The notes beneath the pieces are model-generated. The model did no database searches, was not told the origin of the DNA, and was given only the letters and a program-made list of their open reading frames with translations. The position numbers were made by a program, and so were the translations under genes. Below, one piece after another: positions 1 through 8,450 of a stretch of DNA of 64,000 bases (positions are counted from its first letter, which is position 1; the number at the start of each line of letters is the position of its first letter). Source of the stretch: Nostocoides sp. (lineage in GTDB: Bacteria > Actinomycetota > Actinomycetes > Actinomycetales > Dermatophilaceae); assembly GCA_016716625.1 (NCBI GenBank), contig JADJVJ010000006.1:496001-560000 (forward strand). The letters are read 5' to 3'.

Positions 1-829
1 GTGCCGCTAGAGAGGGCACCGCGAGGACGGCCACATCCCGCACCGGGTCGAAGAGGACCACCCGCGCGGCGAGCGCCGGACCGCGGCCCTGCACCCGGAC
101 CACGGGCGAGGTCATCGCCGCGACGACATGGGCATTGGTGAGCACCCGTTCCCGGGCGAAGACCCAACCCGACCCGAGCGAGGTTCGCAGACAAGAGGGC
201 GTCGCACCGGTGACCTCGACGACGCTGCGCCCGGCGCGCGCCACCCCCGGGTCGGAGAGCACCGAACCATCGGGTGCTGGCACGCTGACCACCGGGCCGC
301 TGCCCTGCTCGAAGACCCTGGGGAGACCCTCGGTCGCAACCTGGCTCAGTCCGCTCTCGACCCGCCGGGCAACCGCCGGTGGGATGACCCGCTCGAGCGC
401 CCGCAGCACCTGAGAATGGGCGACGGTGTCCCGCACCGTGGCCGAGCCACCCGCCCGCAATAGGCCACCGGCGCCCCACAGCGCGACGGCAGCCACCGAG
501 AGCGCCAGCGCCCCGCCGAGGACGGCGTTGAGCCGGGCCGTCGCCGAGCGTTTGCGGGGTGTGAGGCGGCGCCCGAGGAAGTGACCGAGCCCCTGCCCGA
601 GCGCGGCGACGAGGAGCAGCAGCCCGAGCAGGGCAATCGTGCGAATCCCCGGGGCCAGGTCCGCCAGGCCACTGCCCTCCAGCAGTCCCGGCAAGAAGCG
701 CCACCCCACTACGACCCCGGCCGCGAGCCCGACGAGCCCCAGCCCGCCGACGAGGAGCCCCTGACGAAACCCCAGCACGGCATACCCGAGCAGGACGGCG
801 ATGAGGGCGAGGTCAAGCCCGACGCTCAC
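1..829 (-). CDS. marP: MarP-type membrane serine protease (partial)
   Basis: This is the N-terminal 276 residues of a periplasmic serine protease; the C-terminus lies beyond the left edge. Four hydrophobic segments (about residues 5-25, 27-48, 62-84 and 101-122) form a CvpA-like membrane domain, followed by a trypsin-like domain. The catalytic His sits in LTNAHVV near residue 231 and the Asp in RDVAVL near 266. The Ser is outside the window. A Cys near 213 lies where MarP homologues have a disulfide. In Mycobacterium tuberculosis MarP is needed for acid resistance. The GTG start overlaps the NUDIX stop by 4 bases (GTGA), so the genes are cotranslated. The family is clear; substrate and exact role in this organism are inferred. 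Confidence 0.9.
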   Translation of the reverse strand, partial: MSVGLDLALIAVLLGYAVLGFRQGLLVGGLGLVGLAAGVVVGWRFLPGLLEGSGLADLAPGIRTIALLGLLLLVAALGQGLGHFLGRRLTPRKRSATARLNAVLGGALALSVAAVALWGAGGLLRAGGSATVRDTVAHSQVLRALERVIPPAVARRVESGLSQVATEGLPRVFEQGSGPVVSVPAPDGSVLSDPGVARAGRSVVEVTGATPSCLRTSLGSGWVFARERVLTNAHVVAAMTSPVVRVQGRGPALAARVVLFDPVRDVAVLAVPSLAA

Positions 830-1530
830 GAGGACAGGCCCCGCATCCACGGCGAGAGCACCCGGTCGGGCAACTCCCGCTCATGGCCCTCGTCCCAAGG
901 CTGGGTGAGGCCACCGAGATCGAACAGCGCGCTGAGCAGCATCGCGGTGAACCCCCAGACGAAGAGCCCGTCCACCTCGAAGCCGGGCCCCTTGAACGGG
1001 CCGAACACCGAGGTGAACCGGTGCGCGGGGTCGAGCAGGTCGGCCACCGGCACCCGGACGACCCGGGCGACCTCGGCGACATCCACGGCAGCGAGCGGTC
1101 CCGGCGTATGCCACCAGGCGAGGACCGGCGTCACCGCATTGCGGCTCGGGCTGAGATAGAGCGGCGGGAAGTCGTGCACGATCGTTACCGAGGTGGGGTC
1201 GACACCGACCTCCTCCTCGGCCTCGCGCAGGGCGGCCGCCACCGTGTGCTCGTCGGTGTCGTCGACCCGGCCCCCAGGGAAGGACACCTGCCCAGGGTGG
1301 GCGCGCAGCGAGTGTGCTCGCTCGGTGAGGACGACACTCTGCCCGCCGGTAGCGTCGGCCCCGAACAGCATGAGTACGGCCGCCATCCGGTCGTTGTCCG
1401 GGGGCGGCGGGTGGTCGCGGAACCAGTCGTGACCCGCCTCTTCGAACCGGTCCACCGCGCGGCCCATCCAGGCCGGTATGTCGTCCGGTCCCGGCCCGCC
1501 GGTCGGGCCGGACACCAGGTCCCCGGTCAC
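826..1530 (-). CDS. NUDIX hydrolase, CoA pyrophosphatase-like
   Basis: A 234-residue NUDIX protein. The NUDIX box is intact around residues 84-106, with the helix REAEEEVG supplying the metal-binding glutamates. The C-terminal half (PVLAWW, FVWGFTAML) resembles the NudL/CoAse branch that cleaves CoA or other nucleoside diphosphate derivatives; the substrate is not proved by sequence. Its start overlaps the nth stop by 4 bases and its stop overlaps the marP start by 4 bases, so nth-nudix-marP is one leftward operon. The same gene order occurs in M. tuberculosis (Rv3674c to Rv3671c), except that the thioredoxin-like Rv3673c has no counterpart here. Confidence 0.88.
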   Translation of the reverse strand: MTGDLVSGPTGGPGPDDIPAWMGRAVDRFEEAGHDWFRDHPPPPDNDRMAAVLMLFGADATGGQSVVLTERAHSLRAHPGQVSFPGGRVDDTDEHTVAAALREAEEEVGVDPTSVTIVHDFPPLYLSPSRNAVTPVLAWWHTPGPLAAVDVAEVARVVRVPVADLLDPAHRFTSVFGPFKGPGFEVDGLFVWGFTAMLLSALFDLGGLTQPWDEGHERELPDRVLSPWMRGLSS

Positions 1531-2297
1531 CGCAGCGGCCCCGGCGGCGGAACCGGCAACTCGGCCCCGGGGGCGAGTTCGTAGGCGAGCAGCCGCAGCG
1601 CCTTGTCGCGGTCGACCTCCCCCTCCCCGAAGGAGGGGCAGACCCGTGCGACCGGACAGGCCCCACAGGCCGGTTTGCGGGCATGGCAGGTGCGGCGGCC
1701 ATGGAAGATCAGGACGTGGCTGAGCATCGTCCAGTCCTTGCGGGGGAAGAGGGCCGCGATCTCGGTCTCGACCTTCACCGGGTCGCTCTGCTCGGTCCAG
1801 CCCAGGCGCCTCACGATCCGCCCGAAATGGGTGTCCACGGTCAGTCCGGGCACCCCGAAGGCATTGCCGAGAACGACGTTGGCGGTCTTGCGACCGACGC
1901 CATGCAGGGAGACCAGGTCGGCCATCCGTCGCGGCACCTCACCACCGAACCGGGTCACCAGGTCCGCGCTCAGCCGGAGCACCGACTCGGTCTTGGCTCG
2001 GAAGAACCCGGTGGGACGCAGGACGTCCTCCATCTCGGCCCGGTCCGCCCCGGCCAGGTCCGCCGCCGTGGGCCATCGGCCGAAGAGCCGTGGCGTCACC
2101 GAATTGACCATGACGTCGGTGGTCTGCGCGGACAGCACGGTGGCCACGAGGAGTTCGAGCGGGTTGCGAAAATCGAGCTCGCAGTGGGCGTACGGGTAGC
2201 GCTCGAGGAGCAGCCGGTATCCGCGCCGGGCCCGCCGGGTGCGCGCGATCGGCGACTCCCCGGCATACGCAGCGAAGGACGCGAGGGAACTGGCCAC
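1527..2297 (-). CDS. nth: Endonuclease III
   Basis: A 256-residue DNA glycosylase/AP lyase for oxidised pyrimidines (base excision repair). The helix-hairpin-helix is LHGVGRKTANV, where the Lys is the catalytic nucleophile, and VDTHFGR carries the catalytic Asp. A C-terminal [4Fe-4S] motif C-x6-C-x2-C-x5-C (CHARKPACGACPVARVC) lies near residues 200-216. Length and all key residues are normal. It is the first gene of the leftward nth-nudix-marP operon and is divergent from crp, with about 46 bases between the two starts. Confidence 0.96.
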   Translation of the reverse strand: MASSLASFAAYAGESPIARTRRARRGYRLLLERYPYAHCELDFRNPLELLVATVLSAQTTDVMVNSVTPRLFGRWPTAADLAGADRAEMEDVLRPTGFFRAKTESVLRLSADLVTRFGGEVPRRMADLVSLHGVGRKTANVVLGNAFGVPGLTVDTHFGRIVRRLGWTEQSDPVKVETEIAALFPRKDWTMLSHVLIFHGRRTCHARKPACGACPVARVCPSFGEGEVDRDKALRLLAYELAPGAELPVPPPGPLR

Positions 2298-2343
2298 CCG
2301 ACCAGACTAGGTCCCGGGCCTGGCTCTGGCAGACTTGGGTGTT

Positions 2344-3021
2344 GTGGACCACGAGATCGTGCGCAAGGCACCGCTTTTCGCCGCAGTCGATGACGAGACG
2401 GCGCTCTCCCTCATGGAGTCGATGACCCGTCAGCACATGGAGCGCGGCGACATTCTCTTCCGTGAGGGCGACCCCGGCGACCGGCTGTATGTCATTGGCG
2501 AAGGCAAGATCAAGCTTGGCCGCACGAGCAGTGACGGCCGCGAGAACCTGCTCGCGATCCTCGGACCTGGGGAGATGTTCGGCGAGCTCTCGTTGTTCGA
2601 CCCGGGGCCCCGCACTGCCACCGCAACGGCGGTCGCCGAGACCCAGGTCCTCTCCATCGGGCACGAGCAACTCGGTGAGTTCCTCGCCGGGCGTCCGCGG
2701 GTTGCCCAGACTCTGCTCGCCTCCCTGGCCCGACGGTTGCGGCGAACCAACGAGTCCCTCGCCGACCTGGTCTTCACCGACGTTCCTGGCCGGGTCGCCA
2801 AGGCCTTGCTCGACCTCTCGGACCGGTTCGGACGCCCGGTGGATGGCGGTCTCCTGGTCTCCCACGACCTCACCCAGGAGGAGCTCGCCCAACTCGTCGG
2901 CGCTTCCCGCGAGACGGTGAACAAGGCGCTCGCCGACTTCGCGACCCGGGGCTGGCTGCGGCTCGAGGCGCGCGCCGTGCTCCTGCAGGACATCGAGCGG
3001 CTCAAGCGCCGCGCCCGCTGA
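2344..3021 (+). CDS. crp: Crp/GlxR-family cAMP receptor regulator
   Basis: A 225-residue CRP/FNR-family regulator. The N-terminal cyclic-nucleotide-binding beta-roll has the phosphate-binding cassette FGELSLFDPGPRTATATA (about residues 80-97). The C-terminal winged helix has LTQEELAQLVGASRETVNKA as recognition region near 175-194. There is no N-terminal cysteine cluster, so it is CRP-like rather than FNR-like. GTG at 2344 was chosen over TTG at 2335 because the resulting N-terminus matches actinobacterial Crp length (about 224). Position next to nth and the MBL/RidA genes matches M. tuberculosis Rv3676, a global cAMP regulator. Confidence 0.93.
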   Translation: MDHEIVRKAPLFAAVDDETALSLMESMTRQHMERGDILFREGDPGDRLYVIGEGKIKLGRTSSDGRENLLAILGPGEMFGELSLFDPGPRTATATAVAETQVLSIGHEQLGEFLAGRPRVAQTLLASLARRLRRTNESLADLVFTDVPGRVAKALLDLSDRFGRPVDGGLLVSHDLTQEELAQLVGASRETVNKALADFATRGWLRLEARAVLLQDIERLKRRAR

Positions 3022-3039
3022 CGCTCCGGTGATGCCGGC

Positions 3040-3840
3040 CTACGGCACCAGGTAGGCCAGCTGGGCTCGGATCGAGAGCCGAGCCGCCGGCCACACCTCC
3101 TCGGGGACCTCGGCATACACCCGCCGCAGGACACCCTCGACCGGGTCCGGCTCGGCCCCGGCCCCGTCCGCGAGCGCGGCCCGCACCTGATCGAGCCGCT
3201 CTCGCCGATGGTGGCGATAGAACTCGACCATCGCCCGGGCGTCCGGCACGACCGGACCGTGGCCCGGGAGGATGGTGGTCACCGTCCCGTCGCCGGTGAG
3301 CCGGGCGATCCGCTCCAAGGACTCCAGGTATGCCGTGAGCTCACCATCGGGATGGGCGACCACCGTGGTGCCGCGGCCGAGGACGGTGTCCCCGGTGAGC
3401 AGGGCGTGATCGGCCGCCAGGGCGAAGGAGATCGAGTCGCTGGTGTGGCCGGGGGTGGCGACGACGCGGACCTCGAGGCCGCCGACGGTGAGGAGGTCGC
3501 CGTCGGCAAGGTCGGCGTGACCAGGTCCGACGGCGCGGACGTCGGCCCCGGTGCGGGTGGCCAGGTCGCGAGCACCTTCGGCGTGGTCGAGGTGGTCGTG
3601 GGTGAGGACGATGAGCTCGATCCGGGCACCGCGCTCGGTGGCGGCCCGGCAGATGGCGTCGAGGTGGCCGGGGGCATCGGGTCCGGGGTCGATGACGATC
3701 GCCGAGGTGGCCCCCGGTTCGAGCAGGACCCAGGTGTTCGTCCCCTCCAGGGTCATCGGTCCGGGGTTCGGGGCGAGCACGCAGCGGGCCCGCGGGGTGA
3801 TCTGACCACCGGCCCAGGGCGTCGCGGGGGCCGATGTCAT
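3040..3840 (-). CDS. Metallo-beta-lactamase-fold hydrolase
   Basis: A 266-residue MBL-fold enzyme of the glyoxalase II/LACTB2 type. The metal-binding motif THDHLDH lies near residue 88, with further ligands in ATPGHTSDS (about 137), GDTVLG (about 158) and LPGHGP (about 205). A C-terminal winged-helix-like extension is characteristic of the LACTB2 branch. The ATG at 3840 was chosen because it overlaps the upstream NUDIX stop by 4 bases; the longer open frame upstream has no family similarity. It corresponds in position to M. tuberculosis Rv3677c. The substrate is unknown. Confidence 0.88.
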   Translation of the reverse strand: MTSAPATPWAGGQITPRARCVLAPNPGPMTLEGTNTWVLLEPGATSAIVIDPGPDAPGHLDAICRAATERGARIELIVLTHDHLDHAEGARDLATRTGADVRAVGPGHADLADGDLLTVGGLEVRVVATPGHTSDSISFALAADHALLTGDTVLGRGTTVVAHPDGELTAYLESLERIARLTGDGTVTTILPGHGPVVPDARAMVEFYRHHRRERLDQVRAALADGAGAEPDPVEGVLRRVYAEVPEEVWPAARLSIRAQLAYLVP

Positions 3841-4541
3841 GGCCCCACCCGCAGCCGTATGCCGTCCGGGGTCTGCACGAGGGTCGGCAGCACCGCACGT
3901 GGGTCGGCCTCGGTCCGCAGGTAGGTGGCCACATCCTTCGCCTGGGCGAGCTGTTCGAGGGCGTGGATCGTTGGTGGCAGCATGAGCACCTCCCGGCGCT
4001 CGAACGCCGCGAGCATCTGCGCGGCGTCGACCCACTCCATGGTGACCGCTTCGGTCGTCGACGGTCGGAGCACCGAGCCCTGCGGCAGGGCCGCGGCGAA
4101 CACCCAGGTGTCGAACCGACGCCGGTCGAACACCGGGGTCACCCACCGACTGAGCGGCACGAGCGCCTCGGGGGCGAGATCGATGCCGGTCTCTTCGGCG
4201 ACCTCACGGACCGCGGCGGCGAGGTGGCTGCGGGCCTCGACCTCCGAGGCCTCCATGGCCGCGGCGGCGCGTTCAACGAGCCCGGACGGCAGGGTGGCCC
4301 GGGCATCGACCGGGTCCACCCCGCCGCCGGGGAAGGCGTGCATGGAGGCCGCGAACGCCATCGTCGCGGCCCGTTGCAGCATGACCACCTCGGGCCCCCT
4401 CCCGGCGGCGCCATCCCGCACGACAAGCACGGTCGACGCGGGCCGCGCCTCGACGCCGCTGCTCGGGGCTCCGGCGGCGAGCCAGGCCCGCACCGCCTGC
4501 TCCCGGTCGTCACCACCGACAAAGGGGTAGTCGCGCGGCAT
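3837..4541 (-). CDS. NUDIX hydrolase (second)
   Basis: A 234-residue NUDIX-fold protein. The box reads from HAFPGGGVDP through REVAEETGID, but the spacing between GG and the REVAEE helix is longer than in the classical 23-residue box. That long insert is seen in NUDT19-like and actinobacterial NUDIX proteins. FDTWVFAAALP and TEAVTMEWVD are typical of this branch. It is encoded between RidA and the MBL hydrolase, with a 4-base overlap to the latter. This gene is an addition relative to the M. tuberculosis order. ATG at 4541 was preferred because it gives a normal N-terminus and sits just downstream of RidA. The substrate is unknown. Confidence 0.82.
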   Translation of the reverse strand: MPRDYPFVGGDDREQAVRAWLAAGAPSSGVEARPASTVLVVRDGAAGRGPEVVMLQRAATMAFAASMHAFPGGGVDPVDARATLPSGLVERAAAAMEASEVEARSHLAAAVREVAEETGIDLAPEALVPLSRWVTPVFDRRRFDTWVFAAALPQGSVLRPSTTEAVTMEWVDAAQMLAAFERREVLMLPPTIHALEQLAQAKDVATYLRTEADPRAVLPTLVQTPDGIRLRVGP

Positions 4542-4552
4542 ACGGAAAGGGC

Positions 4553-5026
4553 TCAGTCGGAGATGTGCGCGATGAGTTCGACCTCGACCGGGGCATCCAG
4601 CGGCAGAGCGACCACACCCACGGCGGAACGGGCGTGAATGCCCTTGTCCCCGAACGCCGCTCCGAGAAGTTCGCTGGCGCCATTGACCACCTGGGGCTGG
4701 CCGGTGAAGGAGGGGTCGGAGGCGACGAAGCCGACGACCTTGACGATCCGCTCGACCCGGTCGAGGTCGCCGATGACGGATTTCACCGCGGCAATGGCGT
4801 TGAGGGCGCACTGCTGTGCGCACGCCTTCGCCGTCTCTGGGTCGACAAGCCCCTCACCAATGCCCACCCGACCCGTCGCGAGCATGACGCCCTCGCGCAT
4901 CGGGACTTGGCCGGAGACATAGACCCGCGAACCGTCGAGAACGGCCGGGGTGTAGGCCGCCACCGGGGGCACGACGGTGGGGACGGTGAGCCCGAGTTCG
5001 GCGAGCCGGTCCTCGACAGCGCTCAT
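4553..5026 (-). CDS. RidA-family enamine/imine deaminase
   Basis: A 157-residue RidA/YjgF-family protein, probably hydrolysing reactive 2-aminoacrylate-type imines. Family features are YVSGQVPMREG (about residues 38-48), the central helix with CALNAIAAVKS, and the C-terminal HARSAVGVVALPLDAPVEVE, where the Arg corresponds to the conserved substrate-binding arginine. ATG at 5026 has the ribosome-binding site GAGGAG five bases upstream, whereas the GTG at 5029 is too close to it. It lies 10 bases downstream of the DUF4177 gene and 11 bases upstream of the NUDIX gene, so all four leftward genes are likely cotranscribed. M. tuberculosis equivalent: Rv3678c. Confidence 0.93.
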   Translation of the reverse strand: MSAVEDRLAELGLTVPTVVPPVAAYTPAVLDGSRVYVSGQVPMREGVMLATGRVGIGEGLVDPETAKACAQQCALNAIAAVKSVIGDLDRVERIVKVVGFVASDPSFTGQPQVVNGASELLGAAFGDKGIHARSAVGVVALPLDAPVEVELIAHISD

Positions 5027-5035
5027 CACATCTCC

Positions 5036-5191
5036 TCAGTCGGTGGGGCGCTTGAAGTACGCCACGAGGTTGCCTGAATCGGCCATGACGACGACCTGGA
5101 TGAGTTCCCAGCCGTCCGCGCCGAAGTTGTCGAGGATGGCCTTGGTGTTGTGGACCATGACGGGGGCGGTCATGTACTCCCATTTCTGCAT
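5036..5191 (-). CDS. Small DUF4177 protein
   Basis: A 51-residue protein beginning MQKWEYMTAPVMVHN and ending AYFKRPTD. It carries the DUF4177 signature: W-E-Y near the start, DGWELIQVV in the middle and a short YFKRP strand at the end. The function of the family is unknown. It is the first gene of the leftward operon DUF4177-ridA-nudix-MBL and occupies the position of a small gene also found next to the ridA homologue of M. tuberculosis. A second DUF4177 protein is encoded at 42881-43081. Confidence 0.85.
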   Translation of the reverse strand: MQKWEYMTAPVMVHNTKAILDNFGADGWELIQVVVMADSGNLVAYFKRPTD

Positions 5192-5218
5192 GTCCGCCAG
5201 CCTAAGCCCTCCCCTCGG

Positions 5219-5305
5219 TGACCTAACCTCTGCTAGCAGGGGTTAGTTTCAGGACCGAAGGATGCATCATGTGGCTCTCGCGCCAACCTCTGCTAGCAGA
5301 CCTTG
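5219..5305. repeat. Mosaic palindromic intergenic element, copy 1
   Basis: An approximately 85-bp element between the divergent starts of the DUF4177 and alpha/beta-hydrolase genes. It begins with TGACCTAACCTCTGCTAGCA and ends with a second CCAACCTCTGCTAGCAG (5283-5299); the shared unit CCTCTGCTAGCAG is nearly self-complementary. The core at 5255-5274 (CCGAAGGATGCATCATGTGG) is centred on the palindrome GATGCATC. Related copies are at 25805-25925 and 29092-29180; in copy 3 the core is reversed. It matches no repeat type I recognise. Confidence 0.85.
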
Positions 5306-5346
5306 CGTCACGGTGAGGAGGACACGAACGGTGAGGGGTGGAGCGC

Positions 5347-6126
5347 ATGAGCGATGAGCACCCGGTCCTGGGCCGTTCCGCGCGCGCAGCGGACCGAAGC
5401 GTCACCACGGGCCCCTTGGTAACCGACGTGTATGACGTCTGGGAACCGCCGGCGGACCCCCAGGGCGTGACCGTGGCGCTGGTCCATGGGGGTTTCTGGC
5501 GGGCCGCCTACGACCGGCATCACCTCGAACCGCTGGCCGCCGCCCTTGCCGACGACGGCTTCCATGTCGCCAACCTCGAGTACGCCCGAGTCGGTATGCC
5601 GTCCGGCGGCTGGCCGGGCACCGGCACCTCGCTGCGTGCCCAGGTTGAGGCGCTACGGGCCGATGATCGCTTGCCCCCAAGGGTCATCGCCGTCGGCCAC
5701 AGCGCCGGGGGCCATCTCGTGCTCTGGCTCGCTTCGCGGCCTACTGCCCCTGAGAACCTCCTCGGGGTCGTCGCCCTCGCTCCGGCCGCGGACCTGCGCG
5801 AGGTCCACCGCCTCGGGCTCTCCGGCGGCGCGGCCGCCGAACTCCTCGGCTGCGCTGCGGACAGTGACCCGGAGGGTGACCCGGGGCTCTGGGACAGCGC
5901 GGACCCTGCCCGCCAGCGGCTATGCCGACCGGCCAGGCTGCTCATCGGAGGGCGCGACGACCTGGTCCCGGCCAGTGTGCCCGCGGCATACCTGAGGTCG
6001 CGGGCGGCCGGGGAGCCGGTTGCAGCGATCGACATCGCCGACGCCGACCACTTCGACGTCATCGACCCGGAGCATGCGTCCTACCGCACCCTGCGCGCGC
6101 TCCTGAACGAGCTCAGCGGCGGGTGA
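5347..6126 (+). CDS. Alpha/beta hydrolase (esterase/kynurenine formamidase-like)
   Basis: A 259-residue alpha/beta-hydrolase. The oxyanion motif HGGFW lies near residue 43, the nucleophile elbow GHSAGGH near 116-122 (GxSxG), the acid in GGRDDLVP near 203 and the catalytic His in DADHFDVIDP near 236. HGGFW with GHSAGG is typical of BD-FAE and kynurenine-formamidase-like esterases; the true substrate is unknown. ATG at 5347 was preferred to GTG at 5338 because it lies at a better distance from upstream purine-rich sequence. It is transcribed rightward from the repeat-containing intergenic region and is followed 40 bases later by the ATPase pair. Confidence 0.85.
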   Translation: MSDEHPVLGRSARAADRSVTTGPLVTDVYDVWEPPADPQGVTVALVHGGFWRAAYDRHHLEPLAAALADDGFHVANLEYARVGMPSGGWPGTGTSLRAQVEALRADDRLPPRVIAVGHSAGGHLVLWLASRPTAPENLLGVVALAPAADLREVHRLGLSGGAAAELLGCAADSDPEGDPGLWDSADPARQRLCRPARLLIGGRDDLVPASVPAAYLRSRAAGEPVAAIDIADADHFDVIDPEHASYRTLRALLNELSGG

Positions 6127-6154
6127 ACCCGTCCGAGTGCGGGCCCGGACGGCA

Positions 6155-6166
6155 TACCCTGTCAGG
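6155..6166 (+). promoter_or_regulatory. Putative leaderless promoter -10 for the ATPase pair
   Basis: TACCCT at 6155-6160 lies six bases before the GTG start at 6167, the geometry of leaderless actinobacterial promoters. The hexamer is part of the over-represented word GGCATAC. It overlaps a short palindrome ACCCTGTCAGGGT (6156-6168). No transcript data are available. Confidence 0.45.
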
Positions 6167-7195
6167 GTGCCGCCGACCTTCGACCCGCGCGCCGTGCGCC
6201 TCCATGTCGTGACCGGTAAGGGTGGCGTCGGCAAGACGACGGTCGCCGCGGCGCTCGCGCTCGCCCTCGCGCGTGGCGGGCGCCGGGTGCTGCTCGCCGA
6301 GGTCGAGGGGCGCCAAGGAATCAGCCAGACCTTCGACGTCCCCCCACTCGGCACGAGCGAGGCGCTCCTGGTCCAGGACTCCAGCGGCGGCGAGCTCTGG
6401 GGCATCTCGGTGGATGCCAAGGCGGCCCTGCTGGAGTACCTCCAGATCTTCTACAAACTCGGCCGGGCCGGAAGCGCGCTGGAAAAGGTCGGGGCCATCG
6501 ACTTCGCCACGACGATCGCCCCCGGCGTCCGTGACGTCCTCCTCATCGGCAAGGTCTACGAGGCTGCCCGACGCACGGACGGTCCACGGCGCGGCCAAGG
6601 TCGCCCCGTGTGGGATGCCGTCGTGCTCGATGCCCCGCCGACGGGTCGGGTGGCGCGCTTCCTCGGGGTGAATGCCGAGGTCGCGGACATCGCCAAGGTC
6701 GGCCCCATCCGGGCCCAGGCCGACTCGATCACAGCTCTGCTCACCTCGCCAGAGACCGCCGTACACGTCGTCACCCTGCTCGAGGAGATGCCGGTCCAGG
6801 AGACCGTGGATGCCGTGGCCGAACTGCGTGATGGCGGCTTTGGTCTCGGTATGGCGTTCGTCAACCTCGTGCGCGACCCGCTCCTCGACGAGGTGAGCGC
6901 CGACCTGCTCACCGGCACGCCCGCGGCCGACCTCGAACCCCTCATCAAGGAACAGCTGCTCTCGGTGGGCGTCAAGGCCACCGCCCCTATGGTCCGCGGG
7001 CTGCTGCGGGAGGGGTTCGACCACCTCGCCCGGATCACCCTCCAGGAGGAGATGGGTGCGGAGCTCACCGCAACCGGGCTCCCTCTGGTGGCGCTGCCGG
7101 CGCTCGTCGACGGGGTCGAAGAGGGTGGCATCGGGGTCCTCGCCGAGGTGCTCGCGGAGGCCTTCGAGGCTTTCGAGGGCGAGGTGCGCCGATGA
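6167..7195 (+). CDS. ArsA/Get3-like ATPase, first subunit (BagA-like)
   Basis: A 342-residue deviant-Walker-A P-loop ATPase of the ArsA/Get3/MinD class. The P-loop is GKGGVGKTT (about residues 15-23), and the later motif VLDAPPTGR (about 156) supplies the switch/Walker B region. It pairs with the next gene through a 4-base ATGA overlap, so the two are translationally coupled. The pair corresponds to M. tuberculosis Rv3679-Rv3680, described as Get3-like (BagA/BagB) and linked to glycerol metabolism and redox tolerance. No arsenite-binding cysteine triad is apparent, so arsenic export is unlikely. GTG at 6167 was chosen over upstream in-frame starts because of the adjacent -10 element. Confidence 0.88.
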   Translation: MPPTFDPRAVRLHVVTGKGGVGKTTVAAALALALARGGRRVLLAEVEGRQGISQTFDVPPLGTSEALLVQDSSGGELWGISVDAKAALLEYLQIFYKLGRAGSALEKVGAIDFATTIAPGVRDVLLIGKVYEAARRTDGPRRGQGRPVWDAVVLDAPPTGRVARFLGVNAEVADIAKVGPIRAQADSITALLTSPETAVHVVTLLEEMPVQETVDAVAELRDGGFGLGMAFVNLVRDPLLDEVSADLLTGTPAADLEPLIKEQLLSVGVKATAPMVRGLLREGFDHLARITLQEEMGAELTATGLPLVALPALVDGVEEGGIGVLAEVLAEAFEAFEGEVRR

Positions 7196-8334
7196 GTGAG
7201 AACCTCGATCTCGATCGCCTGATCGCCGACCACTCGGTCGGGGTCGTCGTGTGCTGCGGTTCGGGCGGCGTCGGCAAGACGACGACGGCGGCCGCGCTGG
7301 GACTGCGGGCGGCAGAGGCCGGTCGGCGAGTGGTGGTCCTCACCATCGACCCGGCTCGGCGGCTCGCCCAGTCCCTCGGTTTGGTCGAGCTCGACAACAC
7401 ACCGCGGCCGGTGGCCGGAATCGACGCGTCGTCGGGGGGCCGGCTCGACGCGATGATGCTTGACATGAAGCGGACCTTCGACGAGGTCGTCGAGGCGCAC
7501 GCGACACCGGAGAAGGCCGCCCAGATCCTCGCCAACCCGTTCTATCAGGCGGTGTCGAGTTCATTCGCGGGCACCCAGGAGTACATGGCGATGGAGAAAC
7601 TTGGCCAGCTCCGGGCTCAGGCACTGCGCGAGGGCACCTGGGACCTCATCGTCGTGGACACCCCGCCGTCGAGGTCGGCGCTGGACTTCCTCGACGCCCC
7701 CAAACGGCTCGGGTCCTTCCTCGATGGCCGCTTCATCCGACTGCTTACCGCTCCGGCCCGGGCGGGTGGGCGGGCCTATCTCAAGGTCTTCTCGGTCGGA
7801 GTCGACCTGGCGGCCCGGACCCTCTCCAAGGTGCTCGGCGGGCAGATGCTCGCCGATGTCCAGACCTTTGTTGCGGCGCTCGACACGATGTTCGGCGGGT
7901 TCCGCGAGCGCGCCGACGTCACCTATGCCCTGCTCAAGGAGCCCACGACCGCCTTCCTCGTGGTTGCCGCCCCGGAACGGGATGCGCTGCGCGAGGCCAC
8001 CTACTTCATCGACCGGCTCGCCGCGGAGTCGATGCCGCTCGCGGGTCTGGTCGTCAACCGCCTCGCTCGGCTCGCCGCGCCCACCCTAAGCGGTCCCCGC
8101 GCCGGGGCGGCGGCAGAGCAGCTCGAGGAGGCCCCCGGTGCCGCCGGGCTCACCGACGCCCTGCTGCGCCTGCATGAGGACCTGGCCGTGACGGTGTCCC
8201 GGCAGCATGCGCAGGTGGCTCGATTTGCCGCCAACCACCCCAGGGTGCCGACCTGCATGGTGCCGGCCAGCGCCACAGATATCCACGATCTCGACGGGCT
8301 TCGTGAGGTCGGCACAGCGCTCGGCTCCCGCTGA
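7192..8334 (+). CDS. ArsA/Get3-like ATPase, second subunit (BagB-like)
   Basis: A 380-residue partner of the preceding ATPase. The P-loop GSGGVGKTT lies at about residues 22-30, LTIDPARR (about 50) matches the A-loop DPA of ArsA/Get3, and VVDTPPSR (about 156) is the second nucleotide-contact motif. Start ATG overlaps the upstream stop by 4 bases. The middle is helix-rich, as expected for a client- or membrane-interacting domain. It probably forms a heterodimer with the first subunit (inference from pairing). A strong hairpin at 8377-8413 ends the transcript. Confidence 0.88.
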   Translation: MSENLDLDRLIADHSVGVVVCCGSGGVGKTTTAAALGLRAAEAGRRVVVLTIDPARRLAQSLGLVELDNTPRPVAGIDASSGGRLDAMMLDMKRTFDEVVEAHATPEKAAQILANPFYQAVSSSFAGTQEYMAMEKLGQLRAQALREGTWDLIVVDTPPSRSALDFLDAPKRLGSFLDGRFIRLLTAPARAGGRAYLKVFSVGVDLAARTLSKVLGGQMLADVQTFVAALDTMFGGFRERADVTYALLKEPTTAFLVVAAPERDALREATYFIDRLAAESMPLAGLVVNRLARLAAPTLSGPRAGAAAEQLEEAPGAAGLTDALLRLHEDLAVTVSRQHAQVARFAANHPRVPTCMVPASATDIHDLDGLREVGTALGSR

Positions 8335-8376
8335 CGGCGACGCCCGAGGCGGGGGCGAACCCAACGGCATACGCCA

Positions 8377-8413
8377 CGACGCCCGGCCACCCCCCTGTGG
8401 GGGCCGGGCGTCG
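8377..8413. terminator. Bidirectional terminator hairpin
   Basis: CGACGCCCGGCC pairs with GGCCGGGCGTCG, and the inner ACCCCCC/GGGGG region tightens the loop. It sits between the convergent ATPase (rightward) and whiB (leftward) genes and can serve both. No clear T-run is present, which is usual in high-GC actinobacteria. Confidence 0.8.
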
Positions 8414-8450
8414 ACGTGTGCTGTGGCCGGTGTTCGCCGGCCGGTTGCCC

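Noticed and set aside
3040..4146. 368-residue frame suggesting an MBL fusion
   Set aside because: The N-terminal part is the wrong frame of the NUDIX gene; the MBL start at 3840 overlaps the NUDIX stop.
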